NCBI GenBank assembly: GCA_035622275.1
Contig: DASPVQ010000017.1
Coordinates: forward strand, 1 to 36,037
Source of the DNA: Thermoplasmata archaeon
Lineage (GTDB): Archaea; Thermoplasmatota; Thermoplasmata; Lutacidiplasmatales; UBA184
Length of the DNA: 36,037 nucleotides
Direction: 5' to 3'
The position numbers were made by a program, and so were the translations under genes. Shown here piece after piece: positions 1 through 9,350 of the stretch. The first letter of the stretch is position 1, and each line of letters begins with the position of its first letter. The notes under the pieces are model-generated. The model searched no databases and was not told the origin of the DNA. It saw only the letters and a list, made by a program, of their open reading frames with translations.

Positions 1-2
1 TT

Positions 3-2170
<2,168 letters not shown>

Positions 2171-2174
<4 letters not shown>

Positions 2175-3100
2175 GCTCGGGTGTCACGATCGCGGTCGTC
2201 GGCGGGCCCCTCGCGCACGAACTCGGCAAGAAGGGGACGGCCTCGGATCTCACGCTCTACCACGCGGTGCGCGACGAGCACGCGGCCACGCTGGTCGAGC
2301 CGAGCCAGTTCCCCGAGCGGTTCCCGCCGCTCCTCGCCGCGCTCGCGATGGCCGACCGTTGCCTCCTCGTGGTCCCCGAGCTCTCCCGACCGGTCGCCGA
2401 GACGATCGCCACGGTCGAGCTCGCGGACGTGCCGACCACGATCGTGCGAGGTGCCGCGGTCGGACAGAGCGAGCTCGCACGAGCGCTGAAGGGCGGACGC
2501 CTCGAGACGGCGGAGCAGCGGCCGCTCGATCTCCCCGCCCTGCGAGCGCTCGTCGAGAGCTGGTCGGCGCCGATCGTCGACGGTCCGGTGGTGGTCCCCA
2601 TCGACCACGCCTTTCCCGTGAAGGGCGTCGGTGCGGTCGCGCTCGGCGTCGTGCGGCGCGGCGTGCTGCACGCTCACGACAAGCTGCGTCTGTGGCCGGG
2701 CCCGAAGTCGGTCGAGGTCCGATCGATCCAGGTCCACGACATCGATCGAAGGGACGCCAGCAGCGGCGAGCGTGTCGGGGTCGCCCTGCGGGGCGTCGAG
2801 GCGGACGAGCTCAGTCGCGGGCAGGTCCTCGCCCCGGACGGTTCCCTGCGTGAGGGAGCGGCCCTGGTCGGCGGGGCGTTCGCACGATGCCGCTACTACC
2901 GCGGCGACGCCGGCCTCGGGGCCCAGGTGAACCTGGCCGTCGGGTTGCAGTCGGTCCCGGGCACGATCGACGAGCTCTCGGCGGCCGCGAGCCGGGTCAG
3001 CTCCGACCGGCCGGTCGTCCACGCGCCGGGCACGCGAGTCTACGTGATGGACCTGTCCGTCCCGCTGGGTCCGCGGTTGGTCGGCGCCTTCGCGCTCTAG
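2171..3100 (+). CDS. EF-Tu/SelB-like protein with degenerate GTPase domain
   Basis: 309-residue protein starting inside the clpB stop codon. Residues about 138-222 read as an EF-Tu domain 2 beta barrel ([18 protein letters not shown], then [12 protein letters not shown] and a [12 protein letters not shown]-like segment), followed by a domain-3-like stretch. The first 115 residues occupy the place of the GTPase domain: the pattern [10 protein letters not shown] recalls the DGALLVVDA strand of EF-Tu, but no P-loop GHVDHGKT, no DxxG and no NKxD can be seen. It therefore looks like a pseudo-GTPase paralogue of archaeal SelB or EF-1A. Related EF-Tu-domain-2 proteins occur in archaea without an assigned role. 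The coupling to clpB hints at a task in protein homeostasis, but that is only inference. A selenocysteine function is unlikely without GTP binding. Confidence 0.8.
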
Positions 3101-3125
3101 GTCCCTCGAGGCTCCCGGGCCCCGC

Positions 3126-4331
3126 CTAGGCGAACATCGTGACGGACTCCTTGCGGAGCTCTTCCTCGCCGACGACCTTCTCGATGGCACGCTCGAAGTC
3201 GGAGAGCGTCACGCTGTCGCGCTCCTCCCGGATCGCCCACATGCCGGCCTCGGTGCAGACCGCCCGGATGTCGGCGCCGGTGGCGCCGTCGCACCGGCCC
3301 GCGAGCGCCTCGAAGTCGATCGGCTCGCGCAGCGCGATGCCGCGCGAGTGGATGCGGAAGATCTCCGCCCGGCCCTGGAAGGTCGGCACCGGGATCTCGA
3401 TGATCCGGTCGAACCGGCCGGGGCGCAGGAGCGCGTCGTCGAGGATGTCGGGGCGGTTGGTCGCCGCGATGATCTTGACGTTCGAGAGCGGCTCGAAGCC
3501 GTCCATCTCGGCGAGCAGCTGCATCAGGGTGCGCTGCACCTCCCGGTCACCGCTCGTCGCGACCTCGAGCCGTTTCGCGCCGATCGAATCGACCTCGTCG
3601 ATGAAGATGATCGTTGGCGCCTTCTCCCGCGCGAGCTGGAACAGCTCGCGGACCAGCCGGGCGCCCTCGCCGATGTACTTCTGCACCAGCTCGCTGCCGA
3701 CGAGCCGGACGAAGGTCGCGTTGGTGTGGTGGGCGACCGCCTTCGCGATCATCGTCTTGCCCGTGCCCGGCGAGCCGATCAGCAGCACGCCCTTGGGGGG
3801 GTCGACGCCGACTTTCTTGTAGAGCTCGGAGCGGAGCAGCGGGTACTCGACCGCCTCCCGGATCTCACGGATCTGATCGGTGAGGCCCCCGATGTCCGAG
3901 TAGGTGATCGACGGCTTGTCCACGATCTCGCTCGCGGTGACGAGGGGATCGAGCGACGCGGGGAGGACCCCCATGACGGCCAGGGTCTGCTTGTTGAGCG
4001 CGACGCGGCTCCCGACGGTGATCTTCGAGTGCTCGACCGACTCCGCCGAGTTGACCACGAAGTCCGGCCCGGTCGACGACTTGACGATGACCCGGCCGTC
4101 CGTGAGGACGTCCCGCACGCTCCCGACGATCAGCGGTGGGTAGCGCAATCGGTCGAGCTCGGTCTTCAGCCGCTTGACCTCGCGCTGGAGGCGGAGGATC
4201 TCGGCCTCCATGTAGTGGCGCTCGCTCTCGACGCGCTTGATCGCCTCGGCGAGCTGGGTGTTCCGCAGCTCGAGGAAGTTCAGCCGGTCGAACGCCTCGT
4301 GGGGCGCTGCGGGCACGTCCGAATCGCTCAT
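3126..4331 (-). CDS. pan: Proteasome-activating nucleotidase (PAN)
   Basis: AAA+ ring ATPase that unfolds substrates and feeds them into the archaeal 20S proteasome. From the start chosen here (401 residues) it has an N-terminal coiled coil (about 10-60), an OB domain (about 65-125), Walker A GSPGTGKT at 186-193 (Ser replaces the usual Pro), pore loop KYIGEG near 219, Walker B IIFIDEVD at 241-248 and arginine-finger segment RPGRFDR at 303-309. The ATG at 4331 is preferred over an in-frame upstream ATG at 4376 because a TATA-like element (ATATCC reading, near 4366-4372) lies too close to the upstream one. The C-terminus is MFA, a Phe variant of the usual hydrophobic-Tyr-X docking tail. It is divergent from pantoate kinase and convergent with the SelB-like gene. 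Confidence 0.97.
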   Translation of the reverse strand: MSDSDVPAAPHEAFDRLNFLELRNTQLAEAIKRVESERHYMEAEILRLQREVKRLKTELDRLRYPPLIVGSVRDVLTDGRVIVKSSTGPDFVVNSAESVEHSKITVGSRVALNKQTLAVMGVLPASLDPLVTASEIVDKPSITYSDIGGLTDQIREIREAVEYPLLRSELYKKVGVDPPKGVLLIGSPGTGKTMIAKAVAHHTNATFVRLVGSELVQKYIGEGARLVRELFQLAREKAPTIIFIDEVDSIGAKRLEVATSGDREVQRTLMQLLAEMDGFEPLSNVKIIAATNRPDILDDALLRPGRFDRIIEIPVPTFQGRAEIFRIHSRGIALREPIDFEALAGRCDGATGADIRAVCTEAGMWAIREERDSVTLSDFERAIEKVVGEEELRKESVTMFA

Positions 4332-4387
4332 CGCAGTGAAATCCCGGCCTCCGCCGCGGTTCCCGGATATTCTCAAAGCGCGGTCCG

Positions 4388-4395
4388 CTTATAAG
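4388..4395 (+). promoter_or_regulatory. TATA box for pantoate kinase gene (CTTATAAG)
   Basis: A perfect palindromic TATA element lies between two divergent genes. On the plus strand it would start RNA near 4417, giving a short leader that holds GGAG (4420-4423) about 8 bases before the GTG at 4432. Being symmetrical it could also fire toward PAN. Confidence 0.6.
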
Positions 4396-4431
4396 AAGTC
4401 GTCATTCGACGATGGTAACGGAGAGTTTTTC

Positions 4432-5343
4432 GTGACCCTCGCTGGCGGACGCGAGGTCCGTTCGTTCGCCCCGGGCCACGTGACCGGTCTGTTCGGCCGG
4501 ATCACGGAGGCCGCCGACCCTCGCGCCCGAGGTTCGATCGGCGCCGGCATCGTCCTCGAGCTCGGCGTACGTGCGACGGCCCGGCACCAGCCCGACCGAG
4601 GTCGTCGGGTGCGCCTGACGAGCGATCTCGACCGCGCCCTGCCTATCTCCGAGGAGGTCGCCTGGCGCCTCCTCCCGGCGACCGCCGGCCGGCTCTCCGT
4701 GCACCTCGTGCACGAGCTGCCGGTCGGCCAGGGCTTCGGCATGAGCGCCGCCGGCGCGACCGCCACCGCCCTCGCCGTCGCCGGGGTTTTCGGCGAGAGA
4801 CGCGCCAGGGCCCTCGAGGTCGCGCACCTCGCCGACCTGTTCGGGCGCGGAGGCCTCGGCGGCGTCGCGGCGATCGTCGGGGGCGGGGGCCTCGAGGTGC
4901 GTCGACGCGCCGGGCTGCCGCCCCGTGGCGAGGTCGTCCACCGCCCCTTGGATGGGGTGATCCTGCTCGGCGTCGTCGGCGCGGCGATCCCGTCGCCGGC
5001 CGCCCTCGCAGACCCCCGCGTGCTCGCGGACCTCCGGCACGCCGCGACGGGTCTGCCCGCCACGCTCGCTCGACTCACCCCGGAGCGATTCTGGTCCGCC
5101 AGCGAGCGATTCACCGACCGGGCCGGGCTCGCCTCGACCGAGGTGCGCCGTGCCCTTCGGGCGCTGCGGTCGCGCGGGTGCTGGGCGGCGCAGTCGATGT
5201 TCGGCGGCAGCCTATTCGCCCGACCGCGGTCGACCTCCCACCGGGCCAAGGCGCTCGCCTGGCTCGAGGACGCCGGGGTCCGGGCGGTGGAGGTGGGCGC
5301 GGCCCCGCGCGGCGCATTCGCCCGGCGCGCGCAACCGTTTTAA
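4432..5343 (+). CDS. Pantoate kinase, archaeal GHMP-kinase type
   Basis: Phosphorylates pantoate with ATP to 4-phosphopantoate, the archaeal route to coenzyme A that replaces the bacterial PanC and PanK steps. The N-terminal block SFAPGHVTGLF followed by DPRARGSIGAGIVL is the hallmark of archaeal pantoate kinase, and the GHMP glycine-rich ATP loop LPVGQGFGMSAAG sits at residues 96-108. The frame stays open upstream, but the GTG at 4432 fits the TATA box at 4388-4395 and the GGAG at 4420; it gives 303 residues, normal for the family. The partner phosphopantothenate synthetase is not in the window. The next gene (L10e) follows closely but has its own promoter signal. Confidence 0.9.
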   Translation: MTLAGGREVRSFAPGHVTGLFGRITEAADPRARGSIGAGIVLELGVRATARHQPDRGRRVRLTSDLDRALPISEEVAWRLLPATAGRLSVHLVHELPVGQGFGMSAAGATATALAVAGVFGERRARALEVAHLADLFGRGGLGGVAAIVGGGGLEVRRRAGLPPRGEVVHRPLDGVILLGVVGAAIPSPAALADPRVLADLRHAATGLPATLARLTPERFWSASERFTDRAGLASTEVRRALRALRSRGCWAAQSMFGGSLFARPRSTSHRAKALAWLEDAGVRAVEVGAAPRGAFARRAQPF

Positions 5344-5345
5344 TG
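5336..5345 (+). promoter_or_regulatory. TATA-like element for L10e gene
   Basis: The T/A-rich run CCGTTTTAAT overlaps the pantoate kinase stop codon and is centred about 28 bp before the L10e ATG, the spacing expected for a leaderless archaeal transcript. Confidence 0.5.
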
Positions 5346-5368
5346 GGAGTCCCGTCTGGGCCGCGCCC

Positions 5369-5878
5369 ATGACCCGCAAGCCGGCCCGGATGTACCGCAA
5401 GATCGAGGGGCAGGTGTACACCCGGCGGGAGTACATGGGCGGGGTCCCGACCTGCCGCATCACCCAGTTCGACACCGGCGACCTACGCAGCGCCTTCCCC
5501 GTCGCGCTGTCGCTCGACACCGAGGAGGCCGCGCAGGTGCGCGACATCGCGCTCGAGGCCGCCCGCATCAGCGCCGTGCGCGTGCTCGAGAAGCACGCGC
5601 CGAACCAGTTCCATCTCAAGGTGCGGCGCTTCCCCCACCAGATCCTGCGGGAGCACAAGATGGCGATGGGCGCCGGCGCCGACCGTATCTCCGATGGGAT
5701 GCGGCGCGCCTTCGGCAAGCCGGTCGGCCACGCGGTGCGCGCCCAGATCGGGACCGAGCTGCTCACCGTCTACACGACGGAGGAGCACGTGCCCGATGCC
5801 AAGGAGGCGCTGCGCAAGGCCTCCCACAAGCTGCCGGTGCCCACGCGGCTGAACGTGGTCCGCGCTACGTCTTCGTAG
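5369..5878 (+). CDS. rpl10e: Ribosomal protein L10e (uL16)
   Basis: Large-subunit protein at the base of the central protuberance that contacts the A-site tRNA; homologue of bacterial L16 and eukaryotic Rpl10. The N-terminal signature PARMYRKIEGQVYTRREYMGG is typical, with further conserved blocks such as APNQFHLKVRRFPHQILREH and KMAMGAGADRISDGMR. It has 169 residues, the usual archaeal length. The frame is open far upstream, but the ATG at 5369 matches the family start and lies about 28 bp after a TATA-like element, so the mRNA is probably leaderless. The 3' end overlaps the convergent UspA gene by 14 bp. Confidence 0.98.
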   Translation: MTRKPARMYRKIEGQVYTRREYMGGVPTCRITQFDTGDLRSAFPVALSLDTEEAAQVRDIALEAARISAVRVLEKHAPNQFHLKVRRFPHQILREHKMAMGAGADRISDGMRRAFGKPVGHAVRAQIGTELLTVYTTEEHVPDAKEALRKASHKLPVPTRLNVVRATSS

Positions 5879-6326
5879 GCGACGGCCGGACGACCAGGAC
5901 CGGGCACGGGGCGTGCTCGACGAGCGCGCTCGACACGCTGCCGAGGAAGATCCGCTTCGCGGTCGTGAGCCCGCGCGAGCCGACGACGAGGAGGTCGGTG
6001 GGGTGCTTGTCGAGATGGTCGAGCAGTTCGTCGACGATCACGCCCTCGTAGGCGATTCCGTCGACGGCGCCGAGGCCGGCGCCCTTCGCCTTCTTCACGG
6101 CGTCCTCGACGATTTGCCGGAACCGACCCAGCTCGCTCGGCGGCACGACGGCCGGCACGAACGGCTCGCTCGGCGCCATGTAGACCGGCACGAACGGTGC
6201 AACGCCGACGACGGTGAGCGAGGCGTGGTACTGACCCGCGATGTCGATCGCCACGTCGAGCGCCGCGTCCGCGTTCGCCGAGCCATCGACCGCGACGGCG
6301 AGCCGTCGGAAGATCCCCCGCGCCAT
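5865..6326 (-). CDS. Universal stress protein (UspA family), ATP-binding type
   Basis: Single-domain UspA protein of 153 residues with the Rossmann-like fold of the family. The start of the domain (RRLAVAVDGS) and the C-terminal nucleotide motif G-x2-G-x9-G-S (GSRGLTTAKRIFLGS, residues about 116-130) are intact, so it should belong to the ATP-binding subgroup. The ATG at 6326 is chosen because the domain begins right after it; the open frame reaches 6434, but that extension is arginine-rich and unlike the family. It is convergent with L10e (14 bp overlap). Such proteins are generally linked to stress survival; no specific partner is indicated here. Confidence 0.9.
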   Translation of the reverse strand: MARGIFRRLAVAVDGSANADAALDVAIDIAGQYHASLTVVGVAPFVPVYMAPSEPFVPAVVPPSELGRFRQIVEDAVKKAKGAGLGAVDGIAYEGVIVDELLDHLDKHPTDLLVVGSRGLTTAKRIFLGSVSSALVEHAPCPVLVVRPSPTKT

Positions 6327-6432
6327 CGACTCGCGCCAGCGGAGGCGGGCTACAAGGCGCTTTCGTGAAGATCGGATGACGCGGAGAGCGGGGCGGCCGG
6401 GCGCGGCCCTGGCCCCGCCCCGCAGCGCAACC

Positions 6433-6440
6433 ATTTTAAA
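6433..6440 (+). promoter_or_regulatory. TATA-like box for zinc-ribbon gene
   Basis: ATTTTAAA-type element in otherwise GC-rich DNA, centred 42 bp before the GTG at 6479. It predicts a roughly 16-base leader that contains GGTAGGTG (6464-6471), a plausible ribosome binding site. Confidence 0.5.
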
Positions 6441-6478
6441 CCGAGGGCTCGCCTCGCAATCACGGTAGGTGCCAGTCC

Positions 6479-6976
6479 GTGCCTCCCGTGTGCAGCAACT
6501 GCGGCTCGAGCGACTTTGTCTGGGCGAACGATCTGAAGACCGGCTCGATGGGCCGCGGCGGACTCTCGCTGCGCGCCCGCGGGGAGCTCTCGCTGGGGAC
6601 GCGCATCTGTCGGGTGTGCGGTCACGCGGACCTGTTCCTCAAGGACCCTTCGACGCTCCGCCATCCCCACACGTGGCAGCCGGGCGAGTTCGTCCCGATC
6701 GGCGGCTCCAATTCGGCGGCGTCCGCTCGCAAGGCCGAGGCGGCACCCGCGCGTCCGGCGGACGGCGCGCCGGCCCCACCGGCGTCGCCGGTCCGCGCCA
6801 CCGCGGCGGAGCCCATGGCGCCGCCACCTCCACCCCCACCGCCACCTCCCCCGCCCGAGCCGACCGTGATGCCGGCGCCGAGCGCTCCGGTCGCGTCCGT
6901 CGAGGAGTCCGCCGCGCGTCGCCCGGCCCGGCGTCGGTCGAAGGCCAAGGCGGCCCCCGTCGAGTCAGCGTCCTAG
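6479..6976 (+). CDS. Zinc-ribbon protein with polyproline linker and basic tail
   Basis: 165-residue protein with a predicted N-terminal zinc ribbon: CSNC (Cys5, Cys8) and CRVC (Cys44, Cys47) separated by a Gly/Arg-rich loop. After about residue 75 the sequence becomes low complexity, rich in Ala and Pro, including twelve consecutive prolines (115-126), and ends in a short Arg/Lys-rich segment (148-157). The prolines are encoded by mixed codons, so this is a protein feature rather than a simple DNA repeat. The GTG start is supported by GGTAGGTG just upstream and a TATA-like box. No specific family is recognised; nucleic-acid or protein binding by the ribbon is possible. Its 3' end lies about 50 bp from the tRNA-iMet gene. 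Confidence 0.8.
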   Translation: MPPVCSNCGSSDFVWANDLKTGSMGRGGLSLRARGELSLGTRICRVCGHADLFLKDPSTLRHPHTWQPGEFVPIGGSNSAASARKAEAAPARPADGAPAPPASPVRATAAEPMAPPPPPPPPPPPPEPTVMPAPSAPVASVEESAARRPARRRSKAKAAPVESAS

Positions 6977-7024
6977 GACGAGTCGGGCCCCGGGCGCCGG
7001 GAACCGACGCGCATCGCCCGCGGG

Positions 7025-7127
7025 TAGCGGGGCATGGATTTGAACCATGGATCTACGGGTTATGAGCCCGTCGGGATTTCAGGACGACCGGCGGTGCCGG
7101 GCGCTTTCCTGACTACCCTACCCCGCT
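7025..7127 (-). tRNA. Initiator tRNA-Met(CAT) with 28-nt D-loop intron
   Basis: Read on the minus strand the gene has acceptor arms AGCGGGG and CCCCGCT, anticodon stem ACGGG/CCCGT with loop CTCATAA (anticodon CAT), a T arm CATGG/CCATG and discriminator A. The A1-T72 pair and three G:C pairs next to the anticodon loop mark the archaeal initiator tRNA. The D arm is interrupted; removing 28 nt (7078-7105) restores a 75-nt cloverleaf with the usual initiator D loop. CCA is not encoded. The exons are 7106-7127 and 7025-7077. A TATA element (GTATATGA on plus, 7151-7158) lies about 27 bp upstream. Confidence 0.93.
7078..7105 (-). other. tRNA-iMet intron with bulge-helix-bulge
   Basis: On the minus strand exon CAGG pairs with intron CCTG as a 4-bp central helix. 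AAA bulges lie on both sides, and inside is a stem of GCG/CGT plus CCGGC/GCCGG closed by loop ACC. Cutting after the second base of each AAA bulge gives a 28-nt intron and a normal 75-nt tRNA, placing the intron in the D loop just before position 21. This matches the splicing motif of the archaeal tRNA endonuclease at a non-canonical position. Confidence 0.85.
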
Positions 7128-7150
7128 GCGGGTCGAGCTAGCCGGCTGCC

Positions 7151-7158
7151 GTATATGA
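7151..7158 (-). promoter_or_regulatory. TATA box for tRNA-iMet
   Basis: The sequence GTATATGA (plus strand) is centred about 27 bp before the tRNA 5' end at 7127, in a GC-rich surrounding. Confidence 0.6.
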
Positions 7159-7265
7159 AACTTCGAGTCGGAAACTCTGGGGGAGCCGCGTCGGCCGCCG
7201 CGGCGAGGCCCGGCGACCGAGCGTGTCCACGATAGCCGGGTGCGATCGGGCGCGTGCCGCAGCGC

Positions 7266-7760
7266 TCAGAGGATCGGCGCGGGCCGCGTGCCGGAATAGA
7301 CCATGAGACCCGAGACCTCGACCGTGGTGGGCGTCGACGCGCTCGCTTCGTACTCCATCGGGTCTCCGCAGACCCCGTGGGAGAGGAACGCGAAGCCACC
7401 GGACGTTGCGTTCGTGACGTAGTAGAGCGCCGCGAATTCGTTGACGCCGAGCGCTAGGAACAGGCCGAATCGCTGCAGCACCTGCCCGTCCGAAGTGTTC
7501 CAGAGAAGTGAGATCGTCGCGTTGTCCTGCGGGTTCGAGGGATCGCAGTAGGTCGACGCCGGCACGAGCTTGATGTCGCCCGTCGGGAGCCCCATTTCGA
7601 ACGAGAAGCTCGTTGCGACCGTCGCGCCGGTCGAGGCGAGGGGGAGTACCGCGAGGACGATCACCGCCGCCAGAGTCACTGAGGCCGCGACCGCGATCGC
7701 GGGCCAGCGTCGGCCGTTGACGGACGGAGGCGGGGGAGGAGGAGGCACCGTCCGCGTCAT
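7266..7760 (-). CDS. Membrane-anchored extracellular protein, unknown function
   Basis: 164-residue protein with a short proline-rich cytoplasmic start (MTRTVPPPPPPPSV), one hydrophobic segment at about 20-42, and a soluble rest expected outside the cell. The outside part has two cysteines (72 and 131) that could form a disulfide and three N-glycosylation sequons (N80-A-T, N88-T-S, N117-A-T), consistent with an archaeal surface protein. No family is recognised. Codon third positions are mostly G or C, like the core genes, so it is probably a real gene. It follows tRNA-iMet on the same strand; no clear promoter is seen before the ATG. Confidence 0.75.
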   Translation of the reverse strand: MTRTVPPPPPPPSVNGRRWPAIAVAASVTLAAVIVLAVLPLASTGATVATSFSFEMGLPTGDIKLVPASTYCDPSNPQDNATISLLWNTSDGQVLQRFGLFLALGVNEFAALYYVTNATSGGFAFLSHGVCGDPMEYEASASTPTTVEVSGLMVYSGTRPAPIL

Positions 7761-7942
7761 GGTACCGCGTCCCGCAGGGCCCCTCCGCCCACCCCCCGCG
7801 GTGAGGTTGCCGACCTAGATGAGCGTCCCCGGTGGCGATGGCCCGGCGCCATGCGCGCAGCGAGCGGCGGTGCCCCGCCGCTGGGTCAGCCGGTTCGGGC
7901 ACGGAGGACCGGGCGCCGAACGCCCGTCGACTCCCGGGTCGG

Positions 7943-8155
7943 CTACTTCGCGTCGGAGGGCTCGGGGTCGCTCCACTCGTGGATCGGCTTCTTGCGGACC
8001 CCCGCCGCCCGAGCGAGCGCGTTCTTGGCGCCCTCTCGCGCGAGCCGGGGCGCTCCGGCGACATCCCTCTCGACATCGTGACCCATCGCGCCTAGGGCCT
8101 CGCGCATCTCGTGCAGGTGCTCTCGAAAGCGTGGCCGGTCGTTCTCCTCGGTCAT
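7943..8155 (-). CDS. Small charged helical protein, unknown
   Basis: 70-residue ORF starting at the ATG at 8155 (the frame reaches further, but the extension is Gly/Ala/Arg-rich and unlike protein). The sequence is amphipathic and charged (RFREHLHEMREALGAMGHDV, then AREGAKNALARAAG), ending in a short acidic tail. It resembles a small soluble helical protein rather than random GC-rich frame. GGATCACC just before the ATG may act as a weak ribosome binding site. Function and family are unknown; it could still be a spurious ORF. Confidence 0.5.
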   Translation of the reverse strand: MTEENDRPRFREHLHEMREALGAMGHDVERDVAGAPRLAREGAKNALARAAGVRKKPIHEWSDPEPSDAK

Positions 8156-8490
8156 GGTGATCCGGAGGACGCTCGCGCCGCCGGCCCAAAAACCTTCAGG
8201 TCCAGGCGCAGCGCGGCGTCCCCTTCCCGCCACCGGCTCCTCCGCCGGGCCGGAGGCCGGTCCCTACGGGCCCCGAACCCCGTCCCACGCCGGGGGCGGT
8301 CCGCGTGGGAGACGCCGGGGCCTTACCCATCGAGGTCCTGACGAGCGCGAGCGCCCACGCCGCCGAACAGCCACCGCGGGAGGCGTTCGCTCTGCGGATT
8401 CCACTCCTTGAGGCAACTCGTACGGGTGATCCCACGGCTAAGAGTCGCGCCGCGAGCGAATGAGCGGGTGACACGGGTGGCCTTCCCCGG
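8156..8490. other. Gene-free stretch between small protein and GNAT genes
   Basis: About 335 bp with no convincing ORF on either strand. GC-rich at the left and more balanced to the right, where the accessory region begins. A 9-base CGCGGGAGG near 8376 recalls the tRNA-Thr end, but nothing around it supports a copy. No RNA gene or clear promoter was found. Confidence 0.4.
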
Positions 8491-9036
8491 CTAGCGAGCT
8501 CGCCTTCGTCGGGGTCGGTAGTCTCGCGGCCAGCGCTTCCTCGGAGGGCCGAGTTGTTTGCCCAGGATCAGTCCCCGACGTGAGAATCCGTTCCGGAAGT
8601 AGAGCCGCTGCGCTTTCTGGTTGGGGAAGAAAACGCTCAGACCCATCAGGTCGCAACCCTCGCGACGGAACCGCTCTTCCGTCTCGTGGAGCAGTCGGGT
8701 TCCGATCCCCCTCCCGCGCCACCTCGCGAGGACCGACAGGTCGCTGAGGTAACCAAAACGGGTCGGAACCTCCGTGGTTCGCTGGGCCGGGGAGAACTTG
8801 ACCTGCCAGGCGACCGCGACGCCGGCCGTCTCGCCGTCTACCTGAGCCACGAGGATGAATCCCTGATCCTGTCGCACCCGATGCAGAATCTGACGAAGGA
8901 ACAGCTTCCCGTGAGTCGGAAGGCGAACCGTGCGCCTCCACGGATCGAGAGGAACCATCGCGTCGTGCATCTCGTCCAGGCAGCGGACGACGTCGTTTCG
9001 GTCCGTGGACCGATAGTCTCGGATGACGAGCTTCAA
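8491..9036 (-). CDS. GNAT-family N-acetyltransferase
   Basis: Acetyl-CoA-dependent acyltransferase of the GNAT fold. The acetyl-CoA loop is clear as RWRGRGIGTRLL (R-x2-G-x-G type), preceded by the strand YLSDLSVLA and followed by a C-terminal block with NQKAQRLYFRNGF, the usual position of the family's Tyr. The tail GPPRKRWPRDYRPRRRRAR is very basic and may bind nucleic acid or be a local extension. The substrate cannot be predicted. The start is uncertain: the TTG at 9036 is chosen because the domain starts with the next residues (KLVIRDYRSTD); the open frame continues to 9177 without recognisable sequence. An 8-bp hairpin lies about 40 bp upstream. It lies at the left side of the accessory region. 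Confidence 0.82.
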   Translation of the reverse strand: MKLVIRDYRSTDRNDVVRCLDEMHDAMVPLDPWRRTVRLPTHGKLFLRQILHRVRQDQGFILVAQVDGETAGVAVAWQVKFSPAQRTTEVPTRFGYLSDLSVLARWRGRGIGTRLLHETEERFRREGCDLMGLSVFFPNQKAQRLYFRNGFSRRGLILGKQLGPPRKRWPRDYRPRRRRAR

Positions 9037-9350
9037 CGCGGTTGAAGGGCGTACGGGAACCGATAGATGAGCTCGCCGAAGTGGCCCGGCGACTTCGGCA
9101 TGAATCCGGTGCGATGTCCCCGCGGGCGTGTGCTCCCCTCGAGAGAGGCCGGTCCCCGTTCGGGTCATGCGGGCCACGTGGGGGCCGACGGCCGGCGCCC
9201 TGAGGGGGACTCGGTACTCACCACTCCGGACCCCACCGCCCGGGGATCCGAAGCGGCGGTGATACGAGAGCCACGATCACGACGGGATCGACCCACGCGC
9301 GCGGCCATTGTTTCACCACCCTTCCCCAGGCGCCAAGGGTCCCCCCGAGG
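9037..9350. other. Intergenic stretch between GNAT and SRPBCC-like genes
   Basis: No ORF with protein-like sequence is seen, apart from a possible N-terminal extension of the GNAT frame up to 9177. The only structure found is the inverted repeat at 9075-9099. Confidence 0.4.
9075..9099. repeat. Inverted repeat (8-bp stem, 9-nt loop) upstream of GNAT
   Basis: GCCGAAGT and ACTTCGGC form a perfect 8-bp stem around a 9-base GC-rich loop. It lies 39 bp upstream of the proposed GNAT start and could be an operator or an RNA hairpin. Confidence 0.4.

Noticed and set aside
6820-6865. Polyproline-coding stretch as a DNA repeat or CRISPR-like array
   Set aside because: Mixed proline codons, no spacer pattern; it is simply a polyproline linker.
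8369-8395. Possible third copy of the tRNA-Thr end (shared CGCGGGAGG)
   Set aside because: Only nine bases match and flanks do not align; chance is likely in GC-rich DNA.
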